Below the pieces are notes generated by a model. It ran no database searches, had not been told where the DNA came from, and saw only the letters and a list, made by a program, of their open reading frames with translations. 64,000 nt of DNA from assembly GCA_938007965.1 (NCBI GenBank), contig CALLMH010000002.1:28394-92393 (forward strand). The letters are read 5' to 3'. Below, piece by piece: positions 1 through 9,318 of the stretch. A program made the translations under genes and the position numbers. Origin of the DNA: an uncultured Saprospiraceae bacterium. GTDB taxonomy: Bacteria > Bacteroidota > Bacteroidia > Chitinophagales > Saprospiraceae. Position 1 is the stretch's first letter. Each line of letters begins with the position of its first letter.

Positions 1-8
1 CATACATC

Positions 9-2684
9 ATGAAGAAAAAGCTAACTATTATCATCCTGTGTTTTATTTCAATATCTATCTATGGACAAGAAAAAATTCTAAGCGGAATATTAGAAGATAA
101 GGGAGAGCCAATCTTATTTGCATCAGTGGCAGTCTATCGAAATGGTGTACTAGTCCGCGGTACCGATACTGATCTCGATGGAAAATATAAAGTACTATGC
201 ATGCCGGGCGATGAGATCGAAGCGTCATATATAGGTTACACGCCGAAGAGATTTACGGTCACTCCTGATATGTTAGAGGCAATTAATACCACTAAGATGA
301 AAAAGGTGACTTCCATATTGGCTTCTTCATTTTCGCAAGCAATACGCAAGAGAAAGATTAAATGGGATAGCTTAAAACAGATCGATAAAGGCATAATTCC
401 AAGATCGTATAAGATCGCTAATGTGCATAGTCATTACAATACTACGGACATATCTATAGATGGCGATTATCTCAAGTTTACCAAACCAAAAGAAAGTATT
501 AAATACAATATTGACTTGAAGCAGACTGTGGGTGTTTCATATATTTCGAATAAGAATATACACCGGCTTCAGAATCAGTATGGACAGGGCAGACCAGTAG
601 ATGGAGTATTCCTACAAGCAGATGGAGTAGGCGAGGTGCCATTCTCTTGGGATTCTCGGATAGAGACGAATGTACCGGATAACAATCTCATCTCTCCTAG
701 CACATTTTCTTCGACTCAGATGAAAGCTGATGTTGTGATAGGAAGTAAGCGACATTATTTCTCTTTTACTAGGAAGGCAGAATCAGATATATTCAGAGCT
801 GGAAATCAAGAGATCACGAGAGGTAAAATAGGCATGATGAATTATAGTCAAAACAGTCATGTCCTAATTACAGAAGTATCTGCTACCCATACCAAATTGA
901 ATAATCACAATACCAGCGGTTACTATCAGAATGTATTGAGATCAATGATGGTCCAGAGTCCATCTTTTGACTCTACGCGTAAGATCGATAATGAGTTTGT
1001 GGCGTTTTCACCTTCATTCAATAATCCCAGATGGCTACTTGCCAACAACACCAACGAACTAAAAAGGAAAAATATCTCACTATTCATCCAACATAAAAAT
1101 CATCAATGGAATAGAAATTTCCAATATTCGAATGCTCTAAAACTGGAAGCTGATTACATTGATATCGTCGAACGCATCTCAGCTGAGACTATCGGAGTGC
1201 CCCAAGGGTCGCTTAGGATGTTTGAGTTTTTCTATCCTAAGTTAAGTCTGGTCTCTAATGTGAAGAAGTATATCCAAAGACAACAAAAGGCTTATCTGTA
1301 TCTAGATAATTTTATGGAAGCAGAATATTTGAGATTTAGAGCATCAGATTCATCATCAGAAGAATTTTCTAATCAGCTATACCGAGCATCACCAAGGATA
1401 GGAGTCAATCTCAATCACAATACCTATCGGCTTGATGTAGCATATCAACCCATTATATCTTCAATCCAACCAACCGATTGGTTATCCTCTAATTTTGATT
1501 TCACTTATCTTATTAACACGGATAAGAAATACCTCGATAGGATAGATCTCAAATCTAGTTATCAGCGAAGAGCTAAGAATCAGGATCTATTTCTGAATCG
1601 TACAAACTATTCTGCCCAAGCGATGAATAGTTTTGACGTCTTAGGATCGACCATAGATAGACCTCTCTTCCTTCCTAGTGATCTAGCGAATGAAATATCA
1701 GAGACGATTAAAGTTGCTATTGGATTTACGAATAGGTACCACTCTAATACCCTACAGACGAGCCTTACATTTCGAAATCTCAGGCAGTCAGATGTGATTT
1801 TCCCAGTACGAGAGGGTGATAATTTTGTGATGAGGAATGTTGGCAGTTTTACCACTAATGCCATAGAATGGAGATCAGATGTCAACCTGCGAAAACGAAA
1901 TCGTACCCTGTCTTATAATGGTCAACTCAATATTATCAAGTACAGAACCAACGTGACGGATACGAATCAAAATAGTGATGTGATCATCTCTGGATTTTCA
2001 AATGTATCAAAACAATTTGTTGAAGATCAGCCGATTGGAATTATCGTTGGCAATGACTACCACCGCGATGAAGATGGAAAGTTGATAATCGGTCAGGATG
2101 GTTTTCCGACGCTTGATACAGAAAATAAGATCATAGGCGATCCGACTCCAATGCTCGTAGGCGAGATGAACCATAGAATAGGTAAAGGAAAATATAGCTT
2201 CTCTGTCAATATCGATGGTCAATTAGGCGGTGAGGTATGGAATGGTACGCAGCAGGCATTAGACTATTACGGTGTATCCCAATATACAGCCGATCAAAGA
2301 GAAGTCACGGATTTTATTTTTGATGGTGTAGATATCAATGGGAATATAAACACAAAAAAAGTAGCCCTAGCCGATCCCTTGCTCGGTCTCACAGGAAATA
2401 GATGGACTCGATATGGAGCGGAGGGAGTTGCCTCGGATTATATCATAGATGCCAGCTATCTCAGACTCAAGAGGGTTGCTTTTGGATATACGAAGACTAT
2501 TGATTATGGATATGCTAGTAGACAGATAGTCGTAAGTTTATTCGCTACGAATTTACTCACGTTTGCTCCTTTCGAGGGATTTACTACCAATTACTTATTT
2601 GAAGATGATCTATCAAGTGGTCTTCAATATTTCAATCAGCCTATGACATCCCAAGTAGGTATTTCTGCACATTTTAAACTATAA
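9..2684 (+). CDS. SusC-like outer-membrane beta-barrel protein lacking a recognisable plug
   Basis: The 891-residue product starts with a signal peptide ending near IYGQ, followed by a carboxypeptidase-D regulatory-like domain (about residues 24-90, with LDGKYKV). From about residue 186 (LQNQYGQG...PFSW) it resembles the SusC barrel start, and the C-terminal half has SusC features such as ASYLRLKRVAFGY and a terminal barrel strand ending in FKL. In SusC proteins a plug of about 120 residues lies between these parts; here I see no IRG or YVDG plug motif in that interval. No SusD gene follows. Instead an alpha-2-macroglobulin gene begins 4 bp after the stop and contains a plug-like segment, so the two are probably co-transcribed and cooperate. 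The location is the outer membrane; the substrate is unknown. Start ATG at 9; the promoter lies outside the window. Confidence 0.8.
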   Translation: MKKKLTIIILCFISISIYGQEKILSGILEDKGEPILFASVAVYRNGVLVRGTDTDLDGKYKVLCMPGDEIEASYIGYTPKRFTVTPDMLEAINTTKMKKVTSILASSFSQAIRKRKIKWDSLKQIDKGIIPRSYKIANVHSHYNTTDISIDGDYLKFTKPKESIKYNIDLKQTVGVSYISNKNIHRLQNQYGQGRPVDGVFLQADGVGEVPFSWDSRIETNVPDNNLISPSTFSSTQMKADVVIGSKRHYFSFTRKAESDIFRAGNQEITRGKIGMMNYSQNSHVLITEVSATHTKLNNHNTSGYYQNVLRSMMVQSPSFDSTRKIDNEFVAFSPSFNNPRWLLANNTNELKRKNISLFIQHKNHQWNRNFQYSNALKLEADYIDIVERISAETIGVPQGSLRMFEFFYPKLSLVSNVKKYIQRQQKAYLYLDNFMEAEYLRFRASDSSSEEFSNQLYRASPRIGVNLNHNTYRLDVAYQPIISSIQPTDWLSSNFDFTYLINTDKKYLDRIDLKSSYQRRAKNQDLFLNRTNYSAQAMNSFDVLGSTIDRPLFLPSDLANEISETIKVAIGFTNRYHSNTLQTSLTFRNLRQSDVIFPVREGDNFVMRNVGSFTTNAIEWRSDVNLRKRNRTLSYNGQLNIIKYRTNVTDTNQNSDVIISGFSNVSKQFVEDQPIGIIVGNDYHRDEDGKLIIGQDGFPTLDTENKIIGDPTPMLVGEMNHRIGKGKYSFSVNIDGQLGGEVWNGTQQALDYYGVSQYTADQREVTDFIFDGVDINGNINTKKVALADPLLGLTGNRWTRYGAEGVASDYIIDASYLRLKRVAFGYTKTIDYGYASRQIVVSLFATNLLTFAPFEGFTTNYLFEDDLSSGLQYFNQPMTSQVGISAHFKL

Positions 2685-2688
2685 AATC

Positions 2689-5600
2689 ATGAACACTATC
2701 AAACAAATGCTCATTCTTATTGCTCTTATTTTTTCATCAACGATGATCGCTCAGATCAGCCCTGCAGATATGGTAGAGAAAATCTATATCCAAACGGATA
2801 AACCAATGTATGTACCAGGCGATAATATTTGGTATAACCTTACTGTATACAATGGTCAAAACCTACCTGCTCTACTCAGTGATCAGGTACACATCCAACT
2901 GAAAAAGCCTGACGGATCGAACCTTTATGAGAAGAAATACAGCCTCACCAATGGTCAGGTTTCTGATGCTATACCCTTGATAGCTGACACTCCAGGTGGT
3001 CTGTATAAGTTTATTGCTACTACTGGATGGATGACTGAATGCGATCCCACTTATATCTATGAAAAAGAAATTTATATCCAAAAATATATATCTCCAAGAA
3101 TATTGATGATTATCGAATTGGATAAAGAATCCTACGGTTTAGGAGAAGAAGTAGTGGCGACATTTACCACTAAGGATCTCAAGGACAATGCGCTTTCTGA
3201 TCTGGAGGTGCAATATGCACTGCATGCTAATGGTCGTGAGCTGACACGGCTATATGCGCAAACGGATGACCATGGCCAAGCGATACTGAAAGCTCAAGTG
3301 CCCGACGATATTGAGGGAAGGTCACTATCAATTAGTGCAAAGATCACTCATAAATCTCAAATAGAATCAATAAGGAAGACAGTGCCCGTAATCTTGGATG
3401 ATATTGATATTCAGTTTTTGGCCGAGGGTGGTTTTCTTATTGAAGGATATGAGAATACGCTAGCATTCAAGGCGCTTGCGCCAAATGGGAAGCCCGTGGA
3501 TGTAGAAGGTGATATTATTGATAGCAATGGCAATAGAGTGGGAGGATTTGTAAGCCTGCATGATGGGATGGGAGAGACCTCAATCATTCCTGAAGAAAGT
3601 GAACAGTATTTTGCCAGATTGTGCAAGCCATATAAGTCAGATCAACTAATTCCAATTGTAAATATAGCTTCAGTAGGTTCAAAAATAGAAATAGAATCAA
3701 TAACAAATGACATCCTAGAAGTCAGAATGATGGGTAGCTTAGATCAGAACCTCAGTCTAGAATTGTCTGATGTATCAGTGGTGAAGTGGAACACGGATAA
3801 TGTCAAACGATCGAATATGATTCGCATTAAGCAACTGCCGAGGGGTATATATCGACTATCGTTGAAAAAATCAGACCAGACGATTTCAGAACGATTGGTA
3901 TTTCTCCACCCTGACCGTAAACTGAATATTGACGTGATATCAGATAAGAAAAGCTACGGGCTGAGAGATAATGTCACGGCTAAGATCAAAACTACAGATA
4001 GCAATGGATTACCCGTATCGTCTCAGGTATGCGTTGCAGTAGTAGAGGATAAGATGCTATCTCATGCTGATGATAAAGAAGCTCATCTGGTTTCCGAGTT
4101 ACTGTTGAGTTCAGAATTGAGCGGCGATATCCACGAACCAAATTATTATTTTGATTCACTTAATATGAAAAGTATCGCTGCACTAGATTTGCTGATGTTG
4201 ACTCATGGGTGGAGATCTCATTTTGATTCTTTGAATTTAGAAACTGCGCATAGATATTATAGATCTGCGAATACCTACGTAGGCCAATTGATCAATCATA
4301 AAAAGAATAATAACGTTGGAGGTGTTGAGGTTTTTGTCATTGATTATAAAGATAGATCTGCCTATATCATTCTGACGGATGAAGACGGTTACTTTAGCGT
4401 GATCAGAGAAGATGGGAAAAATCTAACGATCAGTGCCAATGTAAGTAATCGAGAGTTTTATTTCAAAGAAGTAAATCTTAACACCCTGAAGAATAGGTCG
4501 CCTGTGAAATTTAAAAAATTGGAAGAAAAAATTGCAAAGCGTGGGATGATAGGTAAGATAGTAATGGTTGAACCTAAGAAGACGAAACCAGTAAAAGTGA
4601 GTCTGGACGAAGGCGTACTAATGGATGAAGTGCAAATTGTCCAGTATAAAGTTCCGCTGATACAGATGGATAATACGACGAGTGGGAGTACAGTCACAGC
4701 CGAATCTATCAGAAGTCTACCGACGAAATCGATTAATGCGATCGCAGCCACTACAGCGGGCATTGCTTCTACTGATGAAGGAGCTATTTCGATAAGAGGA
4801 TCGAGATCAGCTTCTACTGTGTATTATGTAGACGGAGTGAGGGTCCATGGATTACTACCACAGAGCGCATTTCGACATGAATATGAGAAGGAGTTCGATG
4901 AGGAAATAAGTCTAGATTTTCCTAACTATAGAAACAATAATAAAACCAATTTTAATCGGATAATCTATAGTAGAGTATCTGCTAAGAGAAAATCACTTCC
5001 AAGAAATATTGCATTCTATGTTCCGAAGTATGGGCAAGAGAAGATTGATAAACGAAACGATTTTAGACAAACGCTGTATTGGAACCCAATCGTCCAGACG
5101 GATATCAATGGAGAAGCTGAAGTTTCATTTTCTACATCTGACGAGGTGACTTCTTTTTCAGTAGTAGTAGAAGGCATATCTTCTTACGGAGAGATTGGAA
5201 GAGGAAAGGGAAAAGTAATAGCAAGCAAGCCACTGAATATCGACTGCAAGATTCCATCTTACTTCGTGTTAGGAGATACCTCGGTCCTCAGAATCGTAGT
5301 GACAAATGATTCTGACAAAGATCAAGAGATCACAGCTCAGGTAGGGAGCACAGGATCATTAGCTCTAGAAGTAATCGATGCCGCTGTACAGAAAATAGAG
5401 GCACAGAGTAGTCACGTATTCTATGCGAGGGCAATCGCTACAGGAGATATTGATGGGCATATAGATATCAAAATATCAACTGATGATGATTCTGATTACC
5501 TCTCAAGAGATTATGATATACTGAGCCCTTATTTTCCGTTGTGTTATACAGCTTCGGGTGTAGATTCGGACACATTTAGCTGTACGCTCAGTGAGCCGAT

Positions 5601-7101
5601 TGCTTCTTCTATTCAAGTTGATTTTAAGACCTACAATCCTATATCAGGGGCATTAAGTGGGATAGAGTCTATGCTGAGACGACCAGGAGGATGTTTCGAG
5701 CAAGTCTCCTCTAGCACCTATCCTAATGTGATGGTCCTCCAGTATTTACAAAATCAAAACAACATAGACAGTGAGATTAAGGAAAAGGCATTAGTTTATA
5801 TAAAAGACGGGTACAAACGTCTCGTCGATTATGAAACAAAGGTAGATGGATTTGATTGGTGGGGGAGAGCACCAGGACATGTCGCTCTCTCGGCATACGG
5901 ACTATTAGAGTTTTCTGATATGATGGAAGTATATAGTAAGGTCGACAAACGAATGATAAAAAGAACCATCGATTACTTAGTGAAAAATAGAGATGGAAAG
6001 GGTGGATTTACAATGGGTAAAGGATATGATGGATTCGGATCTGCCATATATGAAGTCCAGACCGCATATGTGCTCTATGCACTATCTGAACAATCAATTA
6101 AAAAAGTAAGCCTCGAAAAGGAGTATAATAAAGCAAAGAAAAATGCATTGAAAACAAAAGACATGTATTTATGCGGGCTTTTGGCAATGACAGCTTATAA
6201 TAATGGATTGAATGATGACTATAGGAATTTTATACATATCATAATGAATGCAATGGACGTCAAAGATCTGAGCTCAATACAATCCAAAAATACAATTACT
6301 CGATCGGGTCAATCGGATAATAATACTGAAACAATCGCTGTATGCGCCCTGGCCTATATGAAGTCTTCAAATGAGGATCCTAGTGAAGTCGCACGGTTGA
6401 TAGATCATATTTCAGGTAAGCGAAAACGAGGGAGATTCGGTTCTACGCAGGCTACTTGTCTCGCGATCAAAGCCATATTGAAGTATGCGGATTGGCAAGG
6501 TGGGAAGAGTACTGAGGGGAAAATATTGGCCAGCTTGAATGGAGAGAGTATCTCAGCCAATTCTACGGACAATGACTACGGTAGCCTCATAGATGATGGA
6601 TACATTTCCTTTTCTACGGACTACTCACAGCCTTCTCAGTGGAGTTACTCTCTAGATGTCAGGTACGAAAGTCTTATCCCCCCGACGGCTTCTGATCATT
6701 CTCTAGATCTAAGTGTCACACTAAATCAATCAACTTGTGAACTGGCAGATATAGTGGGGATGGATATTGTTATGAAAAATAAAGAACAGCAATCACTGGC
6801 GAACCCTACACTGGTAATCGGCATACCGTCTGGGATGAGCCTCGATCATAAGCAATTAAAGGAAATGAAAGAAAATGAAACGTTTGATTATTTTGAGATT
6901 TTTGAAAATAGACTTGTTATCTATTACAATGAAATATTGGCATGGGATGTTAAGAAAATGTCCTTAGCTCTAAAAGCTGATGTGCTTGGTAAATATACAG
7001 CGCCACCGAGTAGTGCCTACTTGTACTATGATGAAGAGAATATAATCTGGCAGAAGGGGGATCACATAGAAGTGATATATAACGAAGAAAATTTTGAGTA
7101 A
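2689..7101 (+). CDS. Alpha-2-macroglobulin family protein with embedded TonB-plug-like segment
   Basis: The 1470-residue exported protein (signal peptide ending near MIAQ) has an MG2-type domain (YIQTDKPMYVPGDNIWY, about residues 31-120), further MG domains, a carboxypeptidase-regulatory-like segment (about 525-590), a TonB-plug-like segment (about 643-735; ISIRGSRS...YYVDGVRV), the A2M domain from about 797, and a thioester motif GGCFEQ with Cys1002 and Gln1005, followed by an alpha-helical thioester domain. Family knowledge: bacterial A2Ms trap proteases or attacking proteins through the thioester. The plug segment normally belongs to TonB receptors, and the upstream barrel gene seems to lack one. 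There is no lipobox, so anchoring is unclear. It is translationally close to the barrel gene (4-bp gap) and ends at a strong terminator. A2M identity is secure; the role of the plug is inference. Confidence 0.85.
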   Translation: MNTIKQMLILIALIFSSTMIAQISPADMVEKIYIQTDKPMYVPGDNIWYNLTVYNGQNLPALLSDQVHIQLKKPDGSNLYEKKYSLTNGQVSDAIPLIADTPGGLYKFIATTGWMTECDPTYIYEKEIYIQKYISPRILMIIELDKESYGLGEEVVATFTTKDLKDNALSDLEVQYALHANGRELTRLYAQTDDHGQAILKAQVPDDIEGRSLSISAKITHKSQIESIRKTVPVILDDIDIQFLAEGGFLIEGYENTLAFKALAPNGKPVDVEGDIIDSNGNRVGGFVSLHDGMGETSIIPEESEQYFARLCKPYKSDQLIPIVNIASVGSKIEIESITNDILEVRMMGSLDQNLSLELSDVSVVKWNTDNVKRSNMIRIKQLPRGIYRLSLKKSDQTISERLVFLHPDRKLNIDVISDKKSYGLRDNVTAKIKTTDSNGLPVSSQVCVAVVEDKMLSHADDKEAHLVSELLLSSELSGDIHEPNYYFDSLNMKSIAALDLLMLTHGWRSHFDSLNLETAHRYYRSANTYVGQLINHKKNNNVGGVEVFVIDYKDRSAYIILTDEDGYFSVIREDGKNLTISANVSNREFYFKEVNLNTLKNRSPVKFKKLEEKIAKRGMIGKIVMVEPKKTKPVKVSLDEGVLMDEVQIVQYKVPLIQMDNTTSGSTVTAESIRSLPTKSINAIAATTAGIASTDEGAISIRGSRSASTVYYVDGVRVHGLLPQSAFRHEYEKEFDEEISLDFPNYRNNNKTNFNRIIYSRVSAKRKSLPRNIAFYVPKYGQEKIDKRNDFRQTLYWNPIVQTDINGEAEVSFSTSDEVTSFSVVVEGISSYGEIGRGKGKVIASKPLNIDCKIPSYFVLGDTSVLRIVVTNDSDKDQEITAQVGSTGSLALEVIDAAVQKIEAQSSHVFYARAIATGDIDGHIDIKISTDDDSDYLSRDYDILSPYFPLCYTASGVDSDTFSCTLSEPIASSIQVDFKTYNPISGALSGIESMLRRPGGCFEQVSSSTYPNVMVLQYLQNQNNIDSEIKEKALVYIKDGYKRLVDYETKVDGFDWWGRAPGHVALSAYGLLEFSDMMEVYSKVDKRMIKRTIDYLVKNRDGKGGFTMGKGYDGFGSAIYEVQTAYVLYALSEQSIKKVSLEKEYNKAKKNALKTKDMYLCGLLAMTAYNNGLNDDYRNFIHIIMNAMDVKDLSSIQSKNTITRSGQSDNNTETIAVCALAYMKSSNEDPSEVARLIDHISGKRKRGRFGSTQATCLAIKAILKYADWQGGKSTEGKILASLNGESISANSTDNDYGSLIDDGYISFSTDYSQPSQWSYSLDVRYESLIPPTASDHSLDLSVTLNQSTCELADIVGMDIVMKNKEQQSLANPTLVIGIPSGMSLDHKQLKEMKENETFDYFEIFENRLVIYYNEILAWDVKKMSLALKADVLGKYTAPPSSAYLYYDEENIIWQKGDHIEVIYNEENFE

Positions 7102-7110
7102 ATTTAGAAC

Positions 7111-7143
7111 GAAGCCCCAGTAGATGAAAAATACTGGGGCTTC
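7111..7143. terminator. Bidirectional intrinsic terminator between convergent genes
   Basis: A perfect 12-bp inverted repeat (GAAGCCCCAGTA / TACTGGGGCTTC) with a 9-nt loop lies between the stops of the A2M gene (plus) and the aldolase gene (minus). An A/T-rich tract with T runs follows on the plus strand, so it should serve the plus transcript best and may serve both. Confidence 0.85.
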
Positions 7144-7149
7144 ATTATT

Positions 7150-7818
7150 TTATTTTTTCAGTGAAGCTATGATGCTTAATGCTTCCTTACAACCATTTTC
7201 TATTTTGGCGTAATCTTCATTAGCTACAGCCTCCTTAGTGATAAGTTTAGATCCCATACCTACGCAAGTAACGCCAGCATCGAACCAGCCTTTGAGATTC
7301 TCTAGAGTAGGGGAGACTCCACCAGTCGGCATTACGCTCGTCCATGGTTGAGGACCTTTGATGGCTTTGACCATATTCGGTCCATATATACCACCTGGAA
7401 ATAATTTCACAATCTCGCACCCGAGTTCTTCTGCTCTACATATCTCTGTCAATGATCCACATCCTGGAGCCCACATGACTTTTCTACGATTACATACCGT
7501 GGCGATGTCTTCTCTCAGAACTGGAGTCACTATGAAGTTAGCGCCTAATGCCATGTACAAAGATGCAGATGCAGCATCAGTAACTGAGCCTACTCCTAAG
7601 ATCATGCCTGGTAATTCTTCCAAACAGTACTTAGATAAATCACGGAAGATCTCATGGGCAAAATCACCTCTACTTGTAAATTCTAATAATCGAGCACCGC
7701 CATCGTAGCAGGCTTTTGTTACTTTTTTAGCGACCTCTATATTATTATGGTAAAATAAAGGTACCATACCAGTATCCTTCATCACTTGTGCTACTTCTAA
7801 TCTGCTATATTTTGCCAT
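7150..7818 (-). CDS. kdgA: 2-keto-3-deoxy-6-phosphogluconate (KDPG) aldolase
   Basis: The 222-residue class I aldolase splits KDPG into pyruvate and glyceraldehyde-3-phosphate, the last step of alginate monomer catabolism, in the cytosol. Length and motifs fit the Eda/KdgA family: Glu46 in LLEFTSRG, the Schiff-base lysine Lys138 in EIVKLFPGG, and Thr165 in MPTGGV of the phosphate-binding region. It lies 89 bp downstream of KDG kinase on the same strand, so kinase and aldolase act in sequence and are probably co-transcribed. Some family members also use 4-hydroxy-2-oxoglutarate, which sequence alone cannot exclude. The gene ends at the terminator shared with the A2M gene. Confidence 0.95.
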   Translation of the reverse strand: MAKYSRLEVAQVMKDTGMVPLFYHNNIEVAKKVTKACYDGGARLLEFTSRGDFAHEIFRDLSKYCLEELPGMILGVGSVTDAASASLYMALGANFIVTPVLREDIATVCNRRKVMWAPGCGSLTEICRAEELGCEIVKLFPGGIYGPNMVKAIKGPQPWTSVMPTGGVSPTLENLKGWFDAGVTCVGMGSKLITKEAVANEDYAKIENGCKEALSIIASLKK

Positions 7819-7907
7819 ACGTTTTTAATTTATAATTCCTAATTGATAGCTGATCACAATTCATGAAATCTATCAAATCTATTTATAGTTCAGTATCAAA
7901 CTATCTA

Positions 7908-8945
7908 CTATCTACTTACTCTTCCGCTTGCATCACCTCCCATCAGTTTTTCAACTTCATCAAGAGTTACTAAATTAGCATCGCCGAATATTGTATGTTT
8001 CAAACATGATGCTGCAACTGCAAAATTCAATGCATTTTGATCATCATCAGGATATTTCAGTAGGCCGTATATTAGACCACCCATGAAACTGTCTCCACCT
8101 CCTACACGATCCACGATGTGTGTGATGTCATATGACGGTGCAGAATATAATGTCTTTCCATCATATAATACGCCAGTCCATGTATTATGCGATGCTGAGA
8201 TTGATCCTCTGAGCGTAGTAATTACTTTCTTAGCTCTTGGGAACATCTCCATCAATTGCTTTAGTACTGATAGGTATGCTTCTCCGTCTACCGATCCACC
8301 ATGTGTTACATCTACTCCTTCTGGGTGGAGACCGAAGTGTTTTTCTGCATCCTCTTCATTACCAAGGATGATGTCGCAACCCGCTACTAGCTCAGGCATT
8401 ACATCCATTGGATCTTTACCATATTTCCAGAGTTTCTTACGGTAGTTTAGATCTGTAGATACGGTCACACCTAATCGATTGGCAGTTTGGATAGCTTCTA
8501 GACATGCATCAGCTGCACCTTGCGATATAGCAGGAGTAATCCCAGTCCAATGAAACCAACCTGCGTCTTTGAAGACTTCCTCCCAGTCGACCATTCCTTT
8601 CTCTATCTGAGACATTGCGGAATGAGCACGATCATATACTACTTTACTTCCTCTACTTACTGCTCCAGTTTCTAAGAAATAGATGCCGAGTCTCTCTCCA
8701 CCTCTGATTATGCTATTGGTGTCTACACCTCTTTTTCTCAATTCCATCAATGCACAATCTCCCAGATCATTCTCAGGAAGTCTTGTTACAAATTCTGAAG
8801 GGACTCCGTAATTAGCCAGTGAGACCGCTACATTACTTTCTCCTCCTCCATATATCACATCAAAATTGTTGGTTTGAGAAAACCGTTTCCATCCCGGAGG
8901 GCTTAATCTCAACATGATTTCTCCAAAAGTGACTACCTTTTTCAT
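7908..8945 (-). CDS. kdgK: 2-keto-3-deoxygluconate (KDG) kinase, PfkB family
   Basis: The 345-residue PfkB-family sugar kinase phosphorylates KDG to KDPG with ATP. The N-terminal substrate motif FGEIMLRLSPP and the GGGESNVAVSLA stretch are typical of KDG kinases. The PfkB signature near residues 279-287 reads DRVGGGDSF, containing the anion hole and catalytic aspartate. It lies directly before the KDPG aldolase, its pathway successor. An intrinsic terminator (9227-9261) sits between it and the upstream SDR gene, and the gene is preceded by about 370 bp without genes, so it likely has its own promoter as well as any readthrough from upstream. I found no copy of the regulator's operator there. 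Confidence 0.93.
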   Translation of the reverse strand: MKKVVTFGEIMLRLSPPGWKRFSQTNNFDVIYGGGESNVAVSLANYGVPSEFVTRLPENDLGDCALMELRKRGVDTNSIIRGGERLGIYFLETGAVSRGSKVVYDRAHSAMSQIEKGMVDWEEVFKDAGWFHWTGITPAISQGAADACLEAIQTANRLGVTVSTDLNYRKKLWKYGKDPMDVMPELVAGCDIILGNEEDAEKHFGLHPEGVDVTHGGSVDGEAYLSVLKQLMEMFPRAKKVITTLRGSISASHNTWTGVLYDGKTLYSAPSYDITHIVDRVGGGDSFMGGLIYGLLKYPDDDQNALNFAVAASCLKHTIFGDANLVTLDEVEKLMGGDASGRVSR

Positions 8946-9318
8946 TTGTTTATTTTTTAGACTTTATTTTTCTATTGAATTACGTGCGTTTACTTTTAAT
9001 AATTCATACTTAACTTCGCACTACTGTACATTTTAGACTATTTTTTGAGTGCAAATTGGGTTCGTTTGCGAAAATAATCATTTTCTTGAGTGTCTAATAA
9101 TAACTTATCAGAGTTTCATATGATTTAAAATTTATTTCAATATTATATGTAAATCACGTTCTCAGAATTTCATCTTTCGTTCCCTTATATAACTACAAAA
9201 ACATAATGGAATAACTTTTTATAAAAAGGGCTAAACCTTTTTTTAATTAAAGTTTAGCCCTCTAGGTTGATATTTATTTCTCGAAGGAAGATTCTTCCAT
9301 GAAATCAATGTCTGATTA
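8946..9318. other. Gap between SDR and KDG kinase genes
   Basis: This AT-rich 373-bp stretch contains the terminator at 9227-9261. I see no coding remnant, no tRNA and no copy of the ATTGGT-NN-ACCAAT operator. The part next to 8945 probably holds the kdgK promoter, but I could not find a convincing TAnnTTTG box on the minus strand. Confidence 0.5.
9227..9261 (-). terminator. Intrinsic terminator downstream of the SDR gene
   Basis: A perfect 10-bp inverted repeat, AGGGCTAAAC / GTTTAGCCCT, is followed on the minus strand by a T-rich run (TTTTTAT). It lies 58 bp after the SDR stop codon and splits the alginate cluster into a lyase/transport/reductase part and a kinase/aldolase part. Confidence 0.8.

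Noticed and set aside
7358-7708. 116-aa plus-strand ORF opposite the KDPG aldolase gene
   Set aside because: It is a frame shadow of a clear enzyme gene on the other strand and has no recognisable domain.
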